DNA of 64,000 nt. Source: Streptomyces sp. NBC_01750 (lineage in GTDB: Bacteria; Actinomycetota; Actinomycetes; Streptomycetales; Streptomycetaceae). The position numbers were made by a program, and so were the translations under genes. The notes below the pieces were generated by a model. It did not search any database, was not told the DNA's origin, and saw nothing but the letters and a program-made list of their open reading frames with translations. The stretch lies in contig NZ_CP109137.1 in the NCBI RefSeq assembly GCF_035918095.1, positions 8,744,001 to 8,808,000 on the forward strand, in the 5' to 3' direction. This document shows, in pieces, positions 16,658 to 24,818 of the stretch. The stretch's first letter is position 1, and each line of letters opens with the position of its first letter.

Positions 16658-17647
16658 ATGCTGCTGCTGAGCGGAGACCAGGTACGAGAGGCGTTCCCGG
16701 TGGCGGAGGCGTATCGGGTGGTGACCGATGTGATGCGCCGCTACAGCGCCGGGGAAGTCGTCCAGCCCGTACGCACGGTCCTGTCCTCAGGACAGGACAC
16801 GTCGCTGTTCGCCGTCATGCCCTGCCATGTCAGCGGCGAGCCCGACTCCGGCTACGGCATGAAGGCCGTGCTCCACGCGCCCGGCAACTCGGCACGGGGA
16901 CTGCCCACGCACGTAGGCGTGGTGGTCGTGTTCGACCCCGAGACCGGTCAGCCACTGGCCATGATGGAAGGGGCAGCGGTGACCGCGCTGCGTACGGCCG
17001 CCGCGTCCGCCGTCGCCACCGACGCGCTGGCCCTGCCGGACGCCGGTGACCTGGCCCTGATCGGTGCCGGCACCCAGGCCCGCAGCCACCTCCTCGCCCT
17101 CGCCGAGGCCAGGGAGTTGCGCCGGGTACGGCTGTGGAACCGCGGCGCGGCGCGCGCCGCGGAATTCGTCACATGGGCGCGTACGAAAGCCGGCATCACC
17201 GTCGAGCTGACGGACACCGCCGCCCAGGCGCTGCACGGCGCGGACCTGGTGTGCACGACGGTGGACACAGCCGAGCCCCTGGTCCACGCCGAGCACCTGG
17301 CCGAGGGAACGCATGTCAACGCGGTCGGCTCCTCCGTACCCGGCAAACGCGAACTCGACGCCGCGGCAGTGGCATCCTGCACAGTCTTCGTCGACAGCAG
17401 AGAAGGCGCCCTGCGCGAGTCCTCCGAACTCGCCGCCCCCATCGAGAACGGCCTGGTACCGGCCGACCGGCCACTGCCCGAGATCGGCGAGGTACTGCTG
17501 GGCAAACACCCCGGCCGCATAGACCCCACCGAACGCACGCTCTACAAATCACTGGGCATGGCGGCCCAGGACGTCGCATCCGGCTTCGCCATCGTACGGG
17601 CCGCCCAGCGCCTCGGCATCGGCACCGTGGCCGACTTCACCTGCTGA
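16658..17647 (+). CDS. Ornithine cyclodeaminase / mu-crystallin-family protein
   Basis: The 329-aa NAD(P)-binding protein has the family's N-terminal dimerisation domain (LLLSGDQVREAFPVAEAYR, GYGMKAVLH, GLPTHVGVVVVFDPETGQP, MEGAAVTALRTAAASAVAT), the Rossmann motif LALIGAGTQARSHLLAL and a GSSVPGKRELDAA block. The start ATG follows GGAAGGGACTCC. The family includes ornithine cyclodeaminase, alanine dehydrogenase and ketimine reductases, so it may reduce or form an imine. Inside the operon it may serve as a reductase for the dihydrophenylpyruvate-derived amino acid. I do not know a homologue in the published salinosporamide pathway. Confidence 0.85.
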   Translation: MLLLSGDQVREAFPVAEAYRVVTDVMRRYSAGEVVQPVRTVLSSGQDTSLFAVMPCHVSGEPDSGYGMKAVLHAPGNSARGLPTHVGVVVVFDPETGQPLAMMEGAAVTALRTAAASAVATDALALPDAGDLALIGAGTQARSHLLALAEARELRRVRLWNRGAARAAEFVTWARTKAGITVELTDTAAQALHGADLVCTTVDTAEPLVHAEHLAEGTHVNAVGSSVPGKRELDAAAVASCTVFVDSREGALRESSELAAPIENGLVPADRPLPEIGEVLLGKHPGRIDPTERTLYKSLGMAAQDVASGFAIVRAAQRLGIGTVADFTC

Positions 17648-17673
17648 GCCCCCGGAATTGAAGGAGTCTGCTC

Positions 17674-17961
17674 ATGACCGCGCTGCTGATCGGCAACGTC
17701 GGAATCATCGGCGACCTAGAACGCATGGCGGAATACCGTGCGAAGGTACTCCGCACACTGGAACTCTACGGCGGCGGATTCATGATCCGCGGCGGTGAGT
17801 TCGAAGTCCTGGAAGGCGACTGGAAACCCACACACATGTCAGTCATGGCATTCCCCACGGCCGACCAGGCCCGCCAGTGGTACGCCTCACCCGAGTACCG
17901 CGCCATCGTCCCCCTGCGTGACGGCACCCACATGGACCTCGTCCTCGTGGAGGGCGAGTGA
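17674..17961 (+). CDS. DUF1330-family small protein
   Basis: A 95-aa ferredoxin-like alpha+beta barrel protein. It reads MTALLIGNVGIIGDLERMAE then YRAKVLRTLELYGGGFMIRG and ends with PTADQARQWYASPEYRAIVPLR, the hallmark of DUF1330. It has a good GAAGGAG ribosome site and its stop overlaps the next start (GTGA). Together with the Dabb protein at the other end of the operon it is the second dimeric barrel here; the two may act as isomerase, cyclase or monooxygenase-like helpers in the amino-acid route. The family as a whole has no settled biochemical function. Confidence 0.8.
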   Translation: MTALLIGNVGIIGDLERMAEYRAKVLRTLELYGGGFMIRGGEFEVLEGDWKPTHMSVMAFPTADQARQWYASPEYRAIVPLRDGTHMDLVLVEGE

Positions 17962-18815
17962 CCACAACCCCAGCGACCCCGAGTGCACGGCCCTTCTCCC
18001 AGGTCGACGTATTCACCGACAAGCCCCTCCTCGGCAACCCCGTCGCAGTCGTCCTCGACGGCGACGGGATCACCGACACGGACATGGCCCGGCTCGCGAA
18101 CTGGACCAACCTCTCCGAGACAACCTTCCTGCTGCCGCCCTCCTCCGACAGAGCCGACTACAGACTGCGCATCTTCACGCCAAGCAGCGAGATCCCCTTC
18201 GCCGGACATCCCACACTCGGCTCCGCCCACGCATGGCTGGAGGCGGGAGGCACCCCGAGAACACCCGGAAAACTCGTCCAGGAATGCTCACTCGGGCTGA
18301 TCGACATTCGGCGGTCCGACAGCGGTCTGAGCTTCCGCGCGCCCGACCTCAAGCGCGAGGGTCCACTGGATTCCGCGCATCTCGACCGGATTGTTCGGGG
18401 GCTCGGTATCAGCCGCGAGCGGATCGTCGCCCATCAATGGGTGGACAACGGGCCAGGCTGGGCCGCCGTGCAACTGGCCACCGCCGAGGAGGTCCTGGCG
18501 TTGGACCCGGACAACCGTCACATGGGCGACCTGATGCTCGGCGTGGTCGGCGCCTACCCCGAGGGCTCGCCGCTCTCGTTCGAGGTCCGAGCCTTCGCCA
18601 TGCCCGCTGGGGTACGCGAGGATCCGGTGACCGGCAGTCTGCACGCCGGTATCGCCCAGTGGCTCATCCGCACCGGCGCCGCCCCCCGCCTCTACCGCGT
18701 CGGCCAGGGTAGCCGTCTCCATCGGCAGGGCGTGGTGACTGTCGAGGCCCACGAAGACGAGGTGTGGGTCGGTGGCCGCTCCCTCACCTGTGTGCGTGGC
18801 ACTGTCGATGTGTGA
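17958..18815 (+). CDS. PhzF-family isomerase
   Basis: The 285-aa protein has the two-lobed PhzF/diaminopimelate-epimerase fold: FSQVDVFTDKPLLGNPVAVV at the start, the catalytic Glu in WTNLSETTFLLPP, IFTPSSEIPFAGHPTLGSAH, and the second-lobe motif GVREDPVTGSLHAGIAQWL. PhzF moves a double bond/proton in dihydro-hydroxyanthranilate during phenazine synthesis. Next to a prephenate decarboxylase, a matching role would be shifting the double bonds of dihydro-hydroxyphenylpyruvate, the job done by the cupin BacB in bacilysin; that is my inference. Last gene of the operon. Confidence 0.88.
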   Translation: MTTTPATPSARPFSQVDVFTDKPLLGNPVAVVLDGDGITDTDMARLANWTNLSETTFLLPPSSDRADYRLRIFTPSSEIPFAGHPTLGSAHAWLEAGGTPRTPGKLVQECSLGLIDIRRSDSGLSFRAPDLKREGPLDSAHLDRIVRGLGISRERIVAHQWVDNGPGWAAVQLATAEEVLALDPDNRHMGDLMLGVVGAYPEGSPLSFEVRAFAMPAGVREDPVTGSLHAGIAQWLIRTGAAPRLYRVGQGSRLHRQGVVTVEAHEDEVWVGGRSLTCVRGTVDV

Positions 18816-19478
18816 TCCTCGATCCATCACGTGACGGCCTGCCCGTTGACGGGGATCCGGGATGAGGTGCGTGCTGACCTGCGGTGACAGGAGCTCCTAC
18901 GCTGCCACCGCGCTCGATCGGCAGGGCGCCTCCGGAGCGGAAGTCCCCCCACAGGCCCGCGGACCTGTTCGCCTCGCCAAACCATGTCGGCGGACATGGC
19001 TGCGGGACGCTCTCCGGAAAGGCGGGGCCGACGATGCAGAAGCGGGCGCGACGGACCGCGACGTCGGTCACACCCCCGCCTCCGCCGCGACGGCCCCCGA
19101 GCCGACGGCCTGTCGACAGTTCACCGGATCCCCGCCGGTGCGCATCGCGCCATCGAGCAGTGCGGCGACCACCGGCCCTCGGCGCCAGCCACTGTGCGGG
19201 CACAGCCAGCCCGAGAGCTGCGGCACGCTCGGCCTGCTGCTGACCGTGCTGGTCACCGCCGCCAGCCGGCGGCAGGGTTCAAGGCCGTGTCCTGTGGCAA
19301 GCGCGTCGATCAGGGCCCGGAGTGCGGTGGGCGGGTCCGGCGCGATGGCATCACGGGGCTGGGTGGGGGAGTGCGGGAGAGCGGTCTGCTGTCGGTGACT
19401 TGGGCACGCGAACAGCGTTTTCGGGTGAGTCGTTCATGGTAGTAGTTGACCGTCTGCAGGGGTTCCGGGAGGAGAAAC
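18816..19478. other. Non-coding stretch before the proteasome gene
   Basis: No gene is supported here; open frames on both strands are Arg/Ala/Pro-rich. The last 20 bases hold the GGGAGGAG ribosome site of the next gene. No clear terminator for the preceding operon was seen. Confidence 0.4.
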
Positions 19479-20330
19479 ATGACTCGGCATGAGTCCGCGG
19501 GTCGTCTGGGCGCGGAGTTCTTCGCTCCTGGAAGCTCCTTCACCGAGTTCGTCCGCGCCCACCGGCCGGAGCTGCTTAGCTTAGACCGGGCCCTCCCCGA
19601 AGGCGTTCAGGCCGCGCCAGACCAAGTGCCGCACGGCACAACGGTGTTGGCGCTCACCTACAGCGACGGAGTGATGATCGCCGGCGACCGCAGGGCGACG
19701 ATGGGACACCTCATAACCCAGCGTGACCTGGAGAAGGTCCACCCGACAGACGACCACACGGCCGTCGCCTTTGCCGGCACTGTGGGCCTCGCGATCGACC
19801 TGGTGAAGCTGTATCAGGTCGAGTTGACGCATTTCGAGAAGATGGAGGGCATCCCCATGTCCCTCAATGCGAAGGCGACCAGGCTGGCCACGATGGTCCG
19901 ACAGAACCTCGGCCAGGCCATGCAGGGGCTCGCCGTGGTTCCGCTGCTCGCCGGGTACGAGCAGTCCGCCCCCGAGGGAGAGCGCGGCCGGATCTTCGGT
20001 TTCGACGTCACCGGCGGTCCGTACGAGAAGCGCGACTTCTACGCCGAGGGCTCCGGATCGCCCTTCGCCCGGGGCGCGTTGAAAAAGCTGTACCGTCCGG
20101 GCATGTCCCGCCGTGACGCCGCCCTCGCCGCGCTCCAGGCTCTCTATGACGCGGCCGACGACGACTCGGCCACCGGTGGCCCGGACCTGAGCCGCCGGAT
20201 CTTCCCCATCGTCGCGGTGATCACCGAGGACGGTTTCGAACGCCTCTCCGCACAGGAGACAGAAGCCTTGAGCCGCGAGATGGTTGAACAACGCTGGCAA
20301 CAGCCGAACGGCCCGGTCGCGTCACTGTGA
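19479..20330 (+). CDS. Proteasome beta subunit with inhibitor-resistance substitutions (self-resistance)
   Basis: The 283-aa protein is an actinobacterial PrcB-type 20S beta subunit: a propeptide of about 53 residues, then the catalytic Thr1 in PHGTTVLALTYSDG, GDRRATMGHLITQRDLEKV, MQGLAVVPLLAGYE and LYDAADDDSATGGPDLSRRIFP. Counting from Thr1 the S1-pocket region reads AVAFAGTVGL, with Phe at 45 and Val at 49. Actinobacterial housekeeping subunits have Ala49; Val49 is the substitution reported to make SalI of Salinispora resistant to salinosporamide. The start ATG at 19479 has GGGAGGAG 6 nt upstream. It lies inside the cluster without a partner alpha subunit, so I infer that it is a second, resistant beta subunit that assembles with the chromosomal alpha rings. 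Confidence 0.95.
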   Translation: MTRHESAGRLGAEFFAPGSSFTEFVRAHRPELLSLDRALPEGVQAAPDQVPHGTTVLALTYSDGVMIAGDRRATMGHLITQRDLEKVHPTDDHTAVAFAGTVGLAIDLVKLYQVELTHFEKMEGIPMSLNAKATRLATMVRQNLGQAMQGLAVVPLLAGYEQSAPEGERGRIFGFDVTGGPYEKRDFYAEGSGSPFARGALKKLYRPGMSRRDAALAALQALYDAADDDSATGGPDLSRRIFPIVAVITEDGFERLSAQETEALSREMVEQRWQQPNGPVASL

Positions 20331-20829
20331 ACCCTCGTATCGGGATGTCCCCGGAGGTCGGCGTAGTCACGCGTCCGCCAGGGCGGCGCCGAGGGGCCGC
20401 TCTGGCGAGGATTCTGGGAATCCCCGGCGGATCGGAGTGCTCGGCTCGGTCGCGAAGAGGTACGGCTGTCGTTGAGGTGCCTGTTTCCCGCGCCGGCCCC
20501 CGGACAGCGACATGGTGCGGTTGACATCCCGCCAGGTGGTGTAGCCGGTCAACAGGACGGAACCCACGGGTAGAGGCCGGTCAAGCCGTCGGCGGGGACT
20601 CGTCCGCCGCTTCACCAGGGCGCTTTGCGGGCCGCGCCCGCCGGAGAGGTCGTCGAAAGCCGGAGGCCGCAACCAGAAGCACATGATCGCTTGCACCACC
20701 CGTTGAGACATGGCCTGGGTGCGCGACCGGCTGGACGGGTTGTGGCGGGACGAGACCTCGAAGCCTGGTGCCCGAGCGACGAACACCCCAAGGGTGTGAG
20801 CCGGTCTCGTTCCTTGGTGGGCCGCCGAC

Positions 20830-21110
20830 GGGTCTCTGGGGCGTGAGGCAGCCCCCGTTCCGGATGCCTGCGCAGGCGCCTGCGGTTGTGGTAGGTCTCG
20901 ATGAAGGTCAAGATGCCGGCTCGCGCGCCGGCCTGGTCGGCCCGGCTGTGGGCGCCGATTTCGTCTTTGAGTACCGCGAAAAGCCTCGGCGGCGGCGTTG
21001 TCGAAGCGGATTCCTGTCCTGCGTGTGCTCTGCCGTAGCGCCAACTCCCCATGCTTGTCGTGGAATTGGGCAGAGGTGTACTCCCCGGACGCAACCGGTC
21101 GTCGCAACCC
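20830..21110 (-). pseudogene. IS3-family transposase C-terminal fragment
   Basis: The minus strand shows YTSAQFHDKHGELALRQSTR, TGIRFDNAAAEAF and, after a frame change, AVLKDEIGAHSRADQAGA then ILTFIETYHNRRRLRRHPE. This is the last third of an IS3-type OrfB with its final catalytic Glu. At least one frameshift is present, and both ends merge into other IS debris. Nothing is recognisable between the proteasome gene and this fragment (20331-20830). Confidence 0.75.
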
Positions 21111-21139
21111 CGGCTTCCTGGACCGATGGTAGGTGTTCG

Positions 21140-21770
21140 TTCAGGGCTTCGGCGGGCGTCTTCCAACCGAGGGTCCTGCGGGGCCTGTCGCTGAGCGCGA
21201 GGGTAACGGCTTCGAGTTCATCAGCCTGCCATCGCGACCGGTCGGTGCCTTTGGGAAAGTAGTTGGGCATGCTGGGCCAGCTCCTTGCCACGATGCCAGG
21301 TCAGCGAGCGGCGCAGATGGTCGGGCAGCGTGGTGGTCGTGGCGGCGATGGCGTCTTTGACGGCCTTTGCACCGCGGCCGGCCGGCGCCGGGCTCTTGAC
21401 CCGTGGGCCGCGCCGTAGCCGTCCGTCCGTGGCAGGTGCAGCAACATGGTGAACGGCGTCGTGCGCTCCGCCAGCGTGCCGATGCGGACCAGTCGGTGCC
21501 GATGATCAGGTTGCCCTCCCAGCGGCCAGGGGCCGCGCGGTCTTTCGCTTCGGCAGGCCGCTCGCTGATCATCGCCTCGGGTGTGACGTGGCCCTTGGCG
21601 CGGTGTCGGGAGCGTGCTCGTGGGACACACAGCGCACGCCCGGTGCGCAGGCAGGCGACCAGCTCGCGCTTGAGCGCCCGCGCCCCTGAACGTAGAGGTT
21701 CTGTCAGAATCCGGGGCGCCTCCTGGCCTTCGCTTCCTGACAGGCTGTCAGCCTGCACGGTCGGCGTGAG
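21140..21770 (-). pseudogene. IS30-family transposase fragment, several frameshifts
   Basis: On the minus strand: RSRHRAKGHVTPEAMISERP, KDRAAPGRWEGNLIIGTDWS (DDE Asp), then in a second frame IGTLAERTTPFTMLLHLPRT, and in a third MPNYFPKGTDRSRWQADELE followed by RRTLGWKTPAEALNEHL. These are consecutive IS30 transposase blocks scattered over three frames. It lies directly beside the IS3 fragment. Confidence 0.75.
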
Positions 21771-22439
21771 TGTCCGCAGTCCCTCTCCTCAGGACCGGCG
21801 CAGAGGTCACCTCTGCGGAGATCGCCACTACACCACGAGCGGGGGCGCGCCCCCCGATCGGCGAGTTCACCGAACGCGCACGCGCTCACCACGCCCTCCT
21901 CGGCCAGGGCATGAGCCTGCGGCGCAGCGGTGCGCTCGTGCCGCCCGTCGGCAGGAATCGGTTGAGGGCCGCAGGTCCCAACTCCCCTGTGAACCAGACC
22001 CGTTCAGGCCGAACCCGCACCCCGCAACGCCGGGGCCGGGGCCGAGGGCCGGGTGACGACGCTCGACGTTCACCACGAGATCTGCGCACACGGCTTCCGC
22101 GGCGGACACGCCATCGTCCACGGCCGGCACCCCGGCACCCTCGCCGAAGAGGGGAAGCCGCATCACGAGGCCGTCTTCGCGGCCGGCCAAGCAGGTTCCT
22201 CGTCTGTCGGTGGTACCGGCCATGCAGGTCGCCGACCAGCGGAACGAGCCTTCATGGACCACCTGGGAGGCCGTTGGCCCGAGAACGGTCCGGGTCTTGG
22301 CCGCCCAGGTGTACTGCCGGTCGTGTGCGGGTGAGACCGACGCCCCACGGCTCCCGGCGGCCTCCGTGCCGATCGGCAGTTCGCGGGCCGACCACGCCGG
22401 GTGGCCCGTCATCCCGCGAACATCTCACACGAGCACCAC
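21771..22439. other. Unassigned stretch before the transporter
   Basis: Open frames exist on both strands but none carries a motif I recognise. The stretch is bordered by IS30 debris and the 3' end of the transporter and may be further decayed insertion-sequence DNA. Confidence 0.4.
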
Positions 22440-23801
22440 TCAGGCGGTGCTTGTCCGACGACCTGTCACAGCGATGATCACTGCTCCGAGCCCGCAGGCG
22501 ATGCCGGCTGTGAGGTAGGCGAGGTGGTAGCCGGCGAGCTGGTCGATGCTGGTCGCCGCGACCAGGACCATGACCGCCACTCCGATGCTGGAGCCGATCT
22601 GCTGCGCCACGACATTCACCGCGCCGGCGACCGCGTGCTGTTCCGGCTCAACGCCGGTGAGCGCGGCGGACGTCATCGAGGGGAAGTTCAGGCCTTGGCC
22701 GATGCCGCTGATCACCAGGCCGGGCAGCATATGCAGCAGATAGCTGCCGCCCTGGTGCGGTGTGCCCATCCACAGCGCTGTTCCTCCGCCGATCAGGACG
22801 AGCCCGACGGCCATCAACATGCGCGGCGTGTACTTGGCGAGCAGGCGTCCGGTGACGAAGTTGGCGGTGAGGAACACACCCGCCGACATCGGTACCAGCG
22901 CGAGACCGGATTCGAGCGGGGAGTACCCCAGCATTCCCTGCAGATACAGCGGAGCGAAGAAGAGCATCCCGACCGAGCCCGTGTACTGGAGGAACGCCGC
23001 CAGGCTCGCGGCCCGTATCGACGGGGCCCGGAAGAGGTCGAGAGGAAGCACCGGGTCGGCGGTGCGGCGCTCACGCGCGACGAAGAGCAGCAGGAACACC
23101 ACTGCGACGCAGAGCGAACCCCATGCCGACGCGCCGCTGCTGCTCGCGCCGACGACCAGCAGGATGAGGCCGATCGTGCCCAAGACCGCACCGGGCAGGT
23201 CCAGCCGGCCACCGCGCCCGACACCGCCGGGCAGCCCGGCGCGCGTCGCGGCCAGCACGGCCACCCCCATGACCACCGAGAACCACAGCACCGACCGCCA
23301 GCCGAGGAACTGGGTCAGTACTCCGCCCAGCAGGACTCCGCCGCTGAAGCTCGCGGCGCCGACCGCCGCGTACACACTGAGCGCCCGGTTGCGAGCCGGA
23401 CCGGCCGGGAACACCTCGGTCAGCAGGGCCAGTGCGGCCGGACCCGACAGGGCCGCGCCGATGCCCTGGACCGCCCGTGCAGCGAGCAGCACTCCGATGG
23501 TCGGCGAAACGGCCCCGGCCAACGCGGCCACCGTGAACAGTGCGACACCGGATTCGAACATCCGACGCCGGCCGAATACATCGGCGAGGCGGCCACCCAC
23601 CAGCAGGAAGCCGGCGAACGCTACGGCGTAAGCAATCATGACCCACTGGAGTGTGGTGTCCTCCAGGTCGAAACGTGCTCCGATCGACGGCAGGGCGGCA
23701 TTGAGCACCCCGAGACCACTCACGTCCAGTGCGAGCGCACCGGCCAGCACCCCAAGTGCCAGTCCCGGCCTGTGCCGTGGCGTCACCTCGGTACTTGTCA
23801 T
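22440..23801 (-). CDS. MFS transporter, DHA2 (drug efflux) type
   Basis: A 453-aa membrane protein with about 14 hydrophobic segments. The family marks are ALDVSGLGVLNAALPSIG in helix 1, WVMIAYAVAFAGFLLVGG, the loop GGRLADVFGRRRMFESG, and motif C-like GAASFSGGVLLGGVLTQFLG in helix 5. The length and the proton-antiporter motifs fit DHA2 multidrug exporters. It is transcribed away from the assembly-line genes and lies between the resistance gene and the NRPS gene, so it probably exports the final beta-lactone. The start at 23801 gives a short cytoplasmic N-terminus directly before helix 1. Confidence 0.88.
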   Translation of the reverse strand: MTSTEVTPRHRPGLALGVLAGALALDVSGLGVLNAALPSIGARFDLEDTTLQWVMIAYAVAFAGFLLVGGRLADVFGRRRMFESGVALFTVAALAGAVSPTIGVLLAARAVQGIGAALSGPAALALLTEVFPAGPARNRALSVYAAVGAASFSGGVLLGGVLTQFLGWRSVLWFSVVMGVAVLAATRAGLPGGVGRGGRLDLPGAVLGTIGLILLVVGASSSGASAWGSLCVAVVFLLLFVARERRTADPVLPLDLFRAPSIRAASLAAFLQYTGSVGMLFFAPLYLQGMLGYSPLESGLALVPMSAGVFLTANFVTGRLLAKYTPRMLMAVGLVLIGGGTALWMGTPHQGGSYLLHMLPGLVISGIGQGLNFPSMTSAALTGVEPEQHAVAGAVNVVAQQIGSSIGVAVMVLVAATSIDQLAGYHLAYLTAGIACGLGAVIIAVTGRRTSTA

Positions 23802-24818
23802 GCGGGCCCCCCGAGGAACTCGCCGCCGACCGGCCGACGGGGGCTGGGGTGTATCCGGATGCCGCTGCTGGAGCCCGACGGCTGGGTGGCCGACCCGCCG
23901 TCACGTATCCGGCCGACGACTGTCTGGAGAGGCCGGTGGCTGAGCCGTAATAGGGCGGGTACTTCACCCGCTACAGGCGTGTCGGGCAGCGTGGCCAAGA
24001 AACGGTTTGGAGAATGTCCGGACGACGACAGCTCAGGTTCCACGATTTTCATACTTCGCAGCTTTGCAGTATCGCTCGCCTGTTGTCCAGACCGGCCCTG
24101 CTCGTATACCGCTGGAGCCTATTCCCGTGGCACTCGGACTGATTGTTGATGGGGGCGCGGGACGGTATCCGGGGAGATTCTCTGCCACTCCCGGCAGCAC
24201 ACCAGTCGGCGTTGAACTGCCGATGGGCGGCGATGACCGAGCCACGGTACCCGTGCCGGGTGAACGCCCTCGGCCCGCCTGCGGCCTCTGCGCCACGACC
24301 CCGCCCTCGCGCCAGACCTTGCGCCGTAGCCACACCGTCCGCTCCGTAGCCAGCAGGTTCTTCGCGATCGGCATCACCGCGTCATCACCACGCTCGGACC
24401 GCCCGGCCCCTTCGGCCTCGGCAGCTCCCGTTTCTCCTGATCATGTGGTGGATCGAGGATCGCATCAGGTGTTCCCGCGCATCGATAAAGCACGCTTGGA
24501 GATCGACTCCTGCTGTCGGATAGTGGGTGGGGCAGCTCCATTTTCCATGCTTGGCATTGTGCTGGTCGTCCGTGCGTCTGCTGGGGCGGGGTTGACAGGC
24601 GCATTCCGCTTCACGGCAAGTTTTCTGACCTGAAAAGCTGCATGGCTGTTTCTCTCTGACGGGGCGGCAGGTTGTGCTCAGTACGGGCCAAGCGTTATGG
24701 AAAGGGAGACTGTGGCTGCATTGTTCGAGTGTTTCCGCTCTGTGCTCTTTCAATCGGTCGGCAATCCGGATTTCGAGCTCCGCCGGGTCACTGCGGAGTC
24801 TGGGCAGGAAGGGATCGA
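23802..24818. promoter_or_regulatory. Intergenic region between the diverging transporter and NRPS genes
   Basis: About 1 kb with no supported gene. It looks less GC-rich towards the right. A TTGACA hexamer lies at 24592-24597 but no convincing -10 follows at the right distance. Frames near 24050-24380 (minus) read like worn transposase but could not be placed. The region must hold promoters for both diverging genes. The paired regulatory motif of 11480/13100 was not found here. Confidence 0.4.

Noticed and set aside
18862..19442. Several overlapping frames upstream of the proteasome gene
   Set aside because: No ribosome sites, no motifs, and composition typical of GC shadows.
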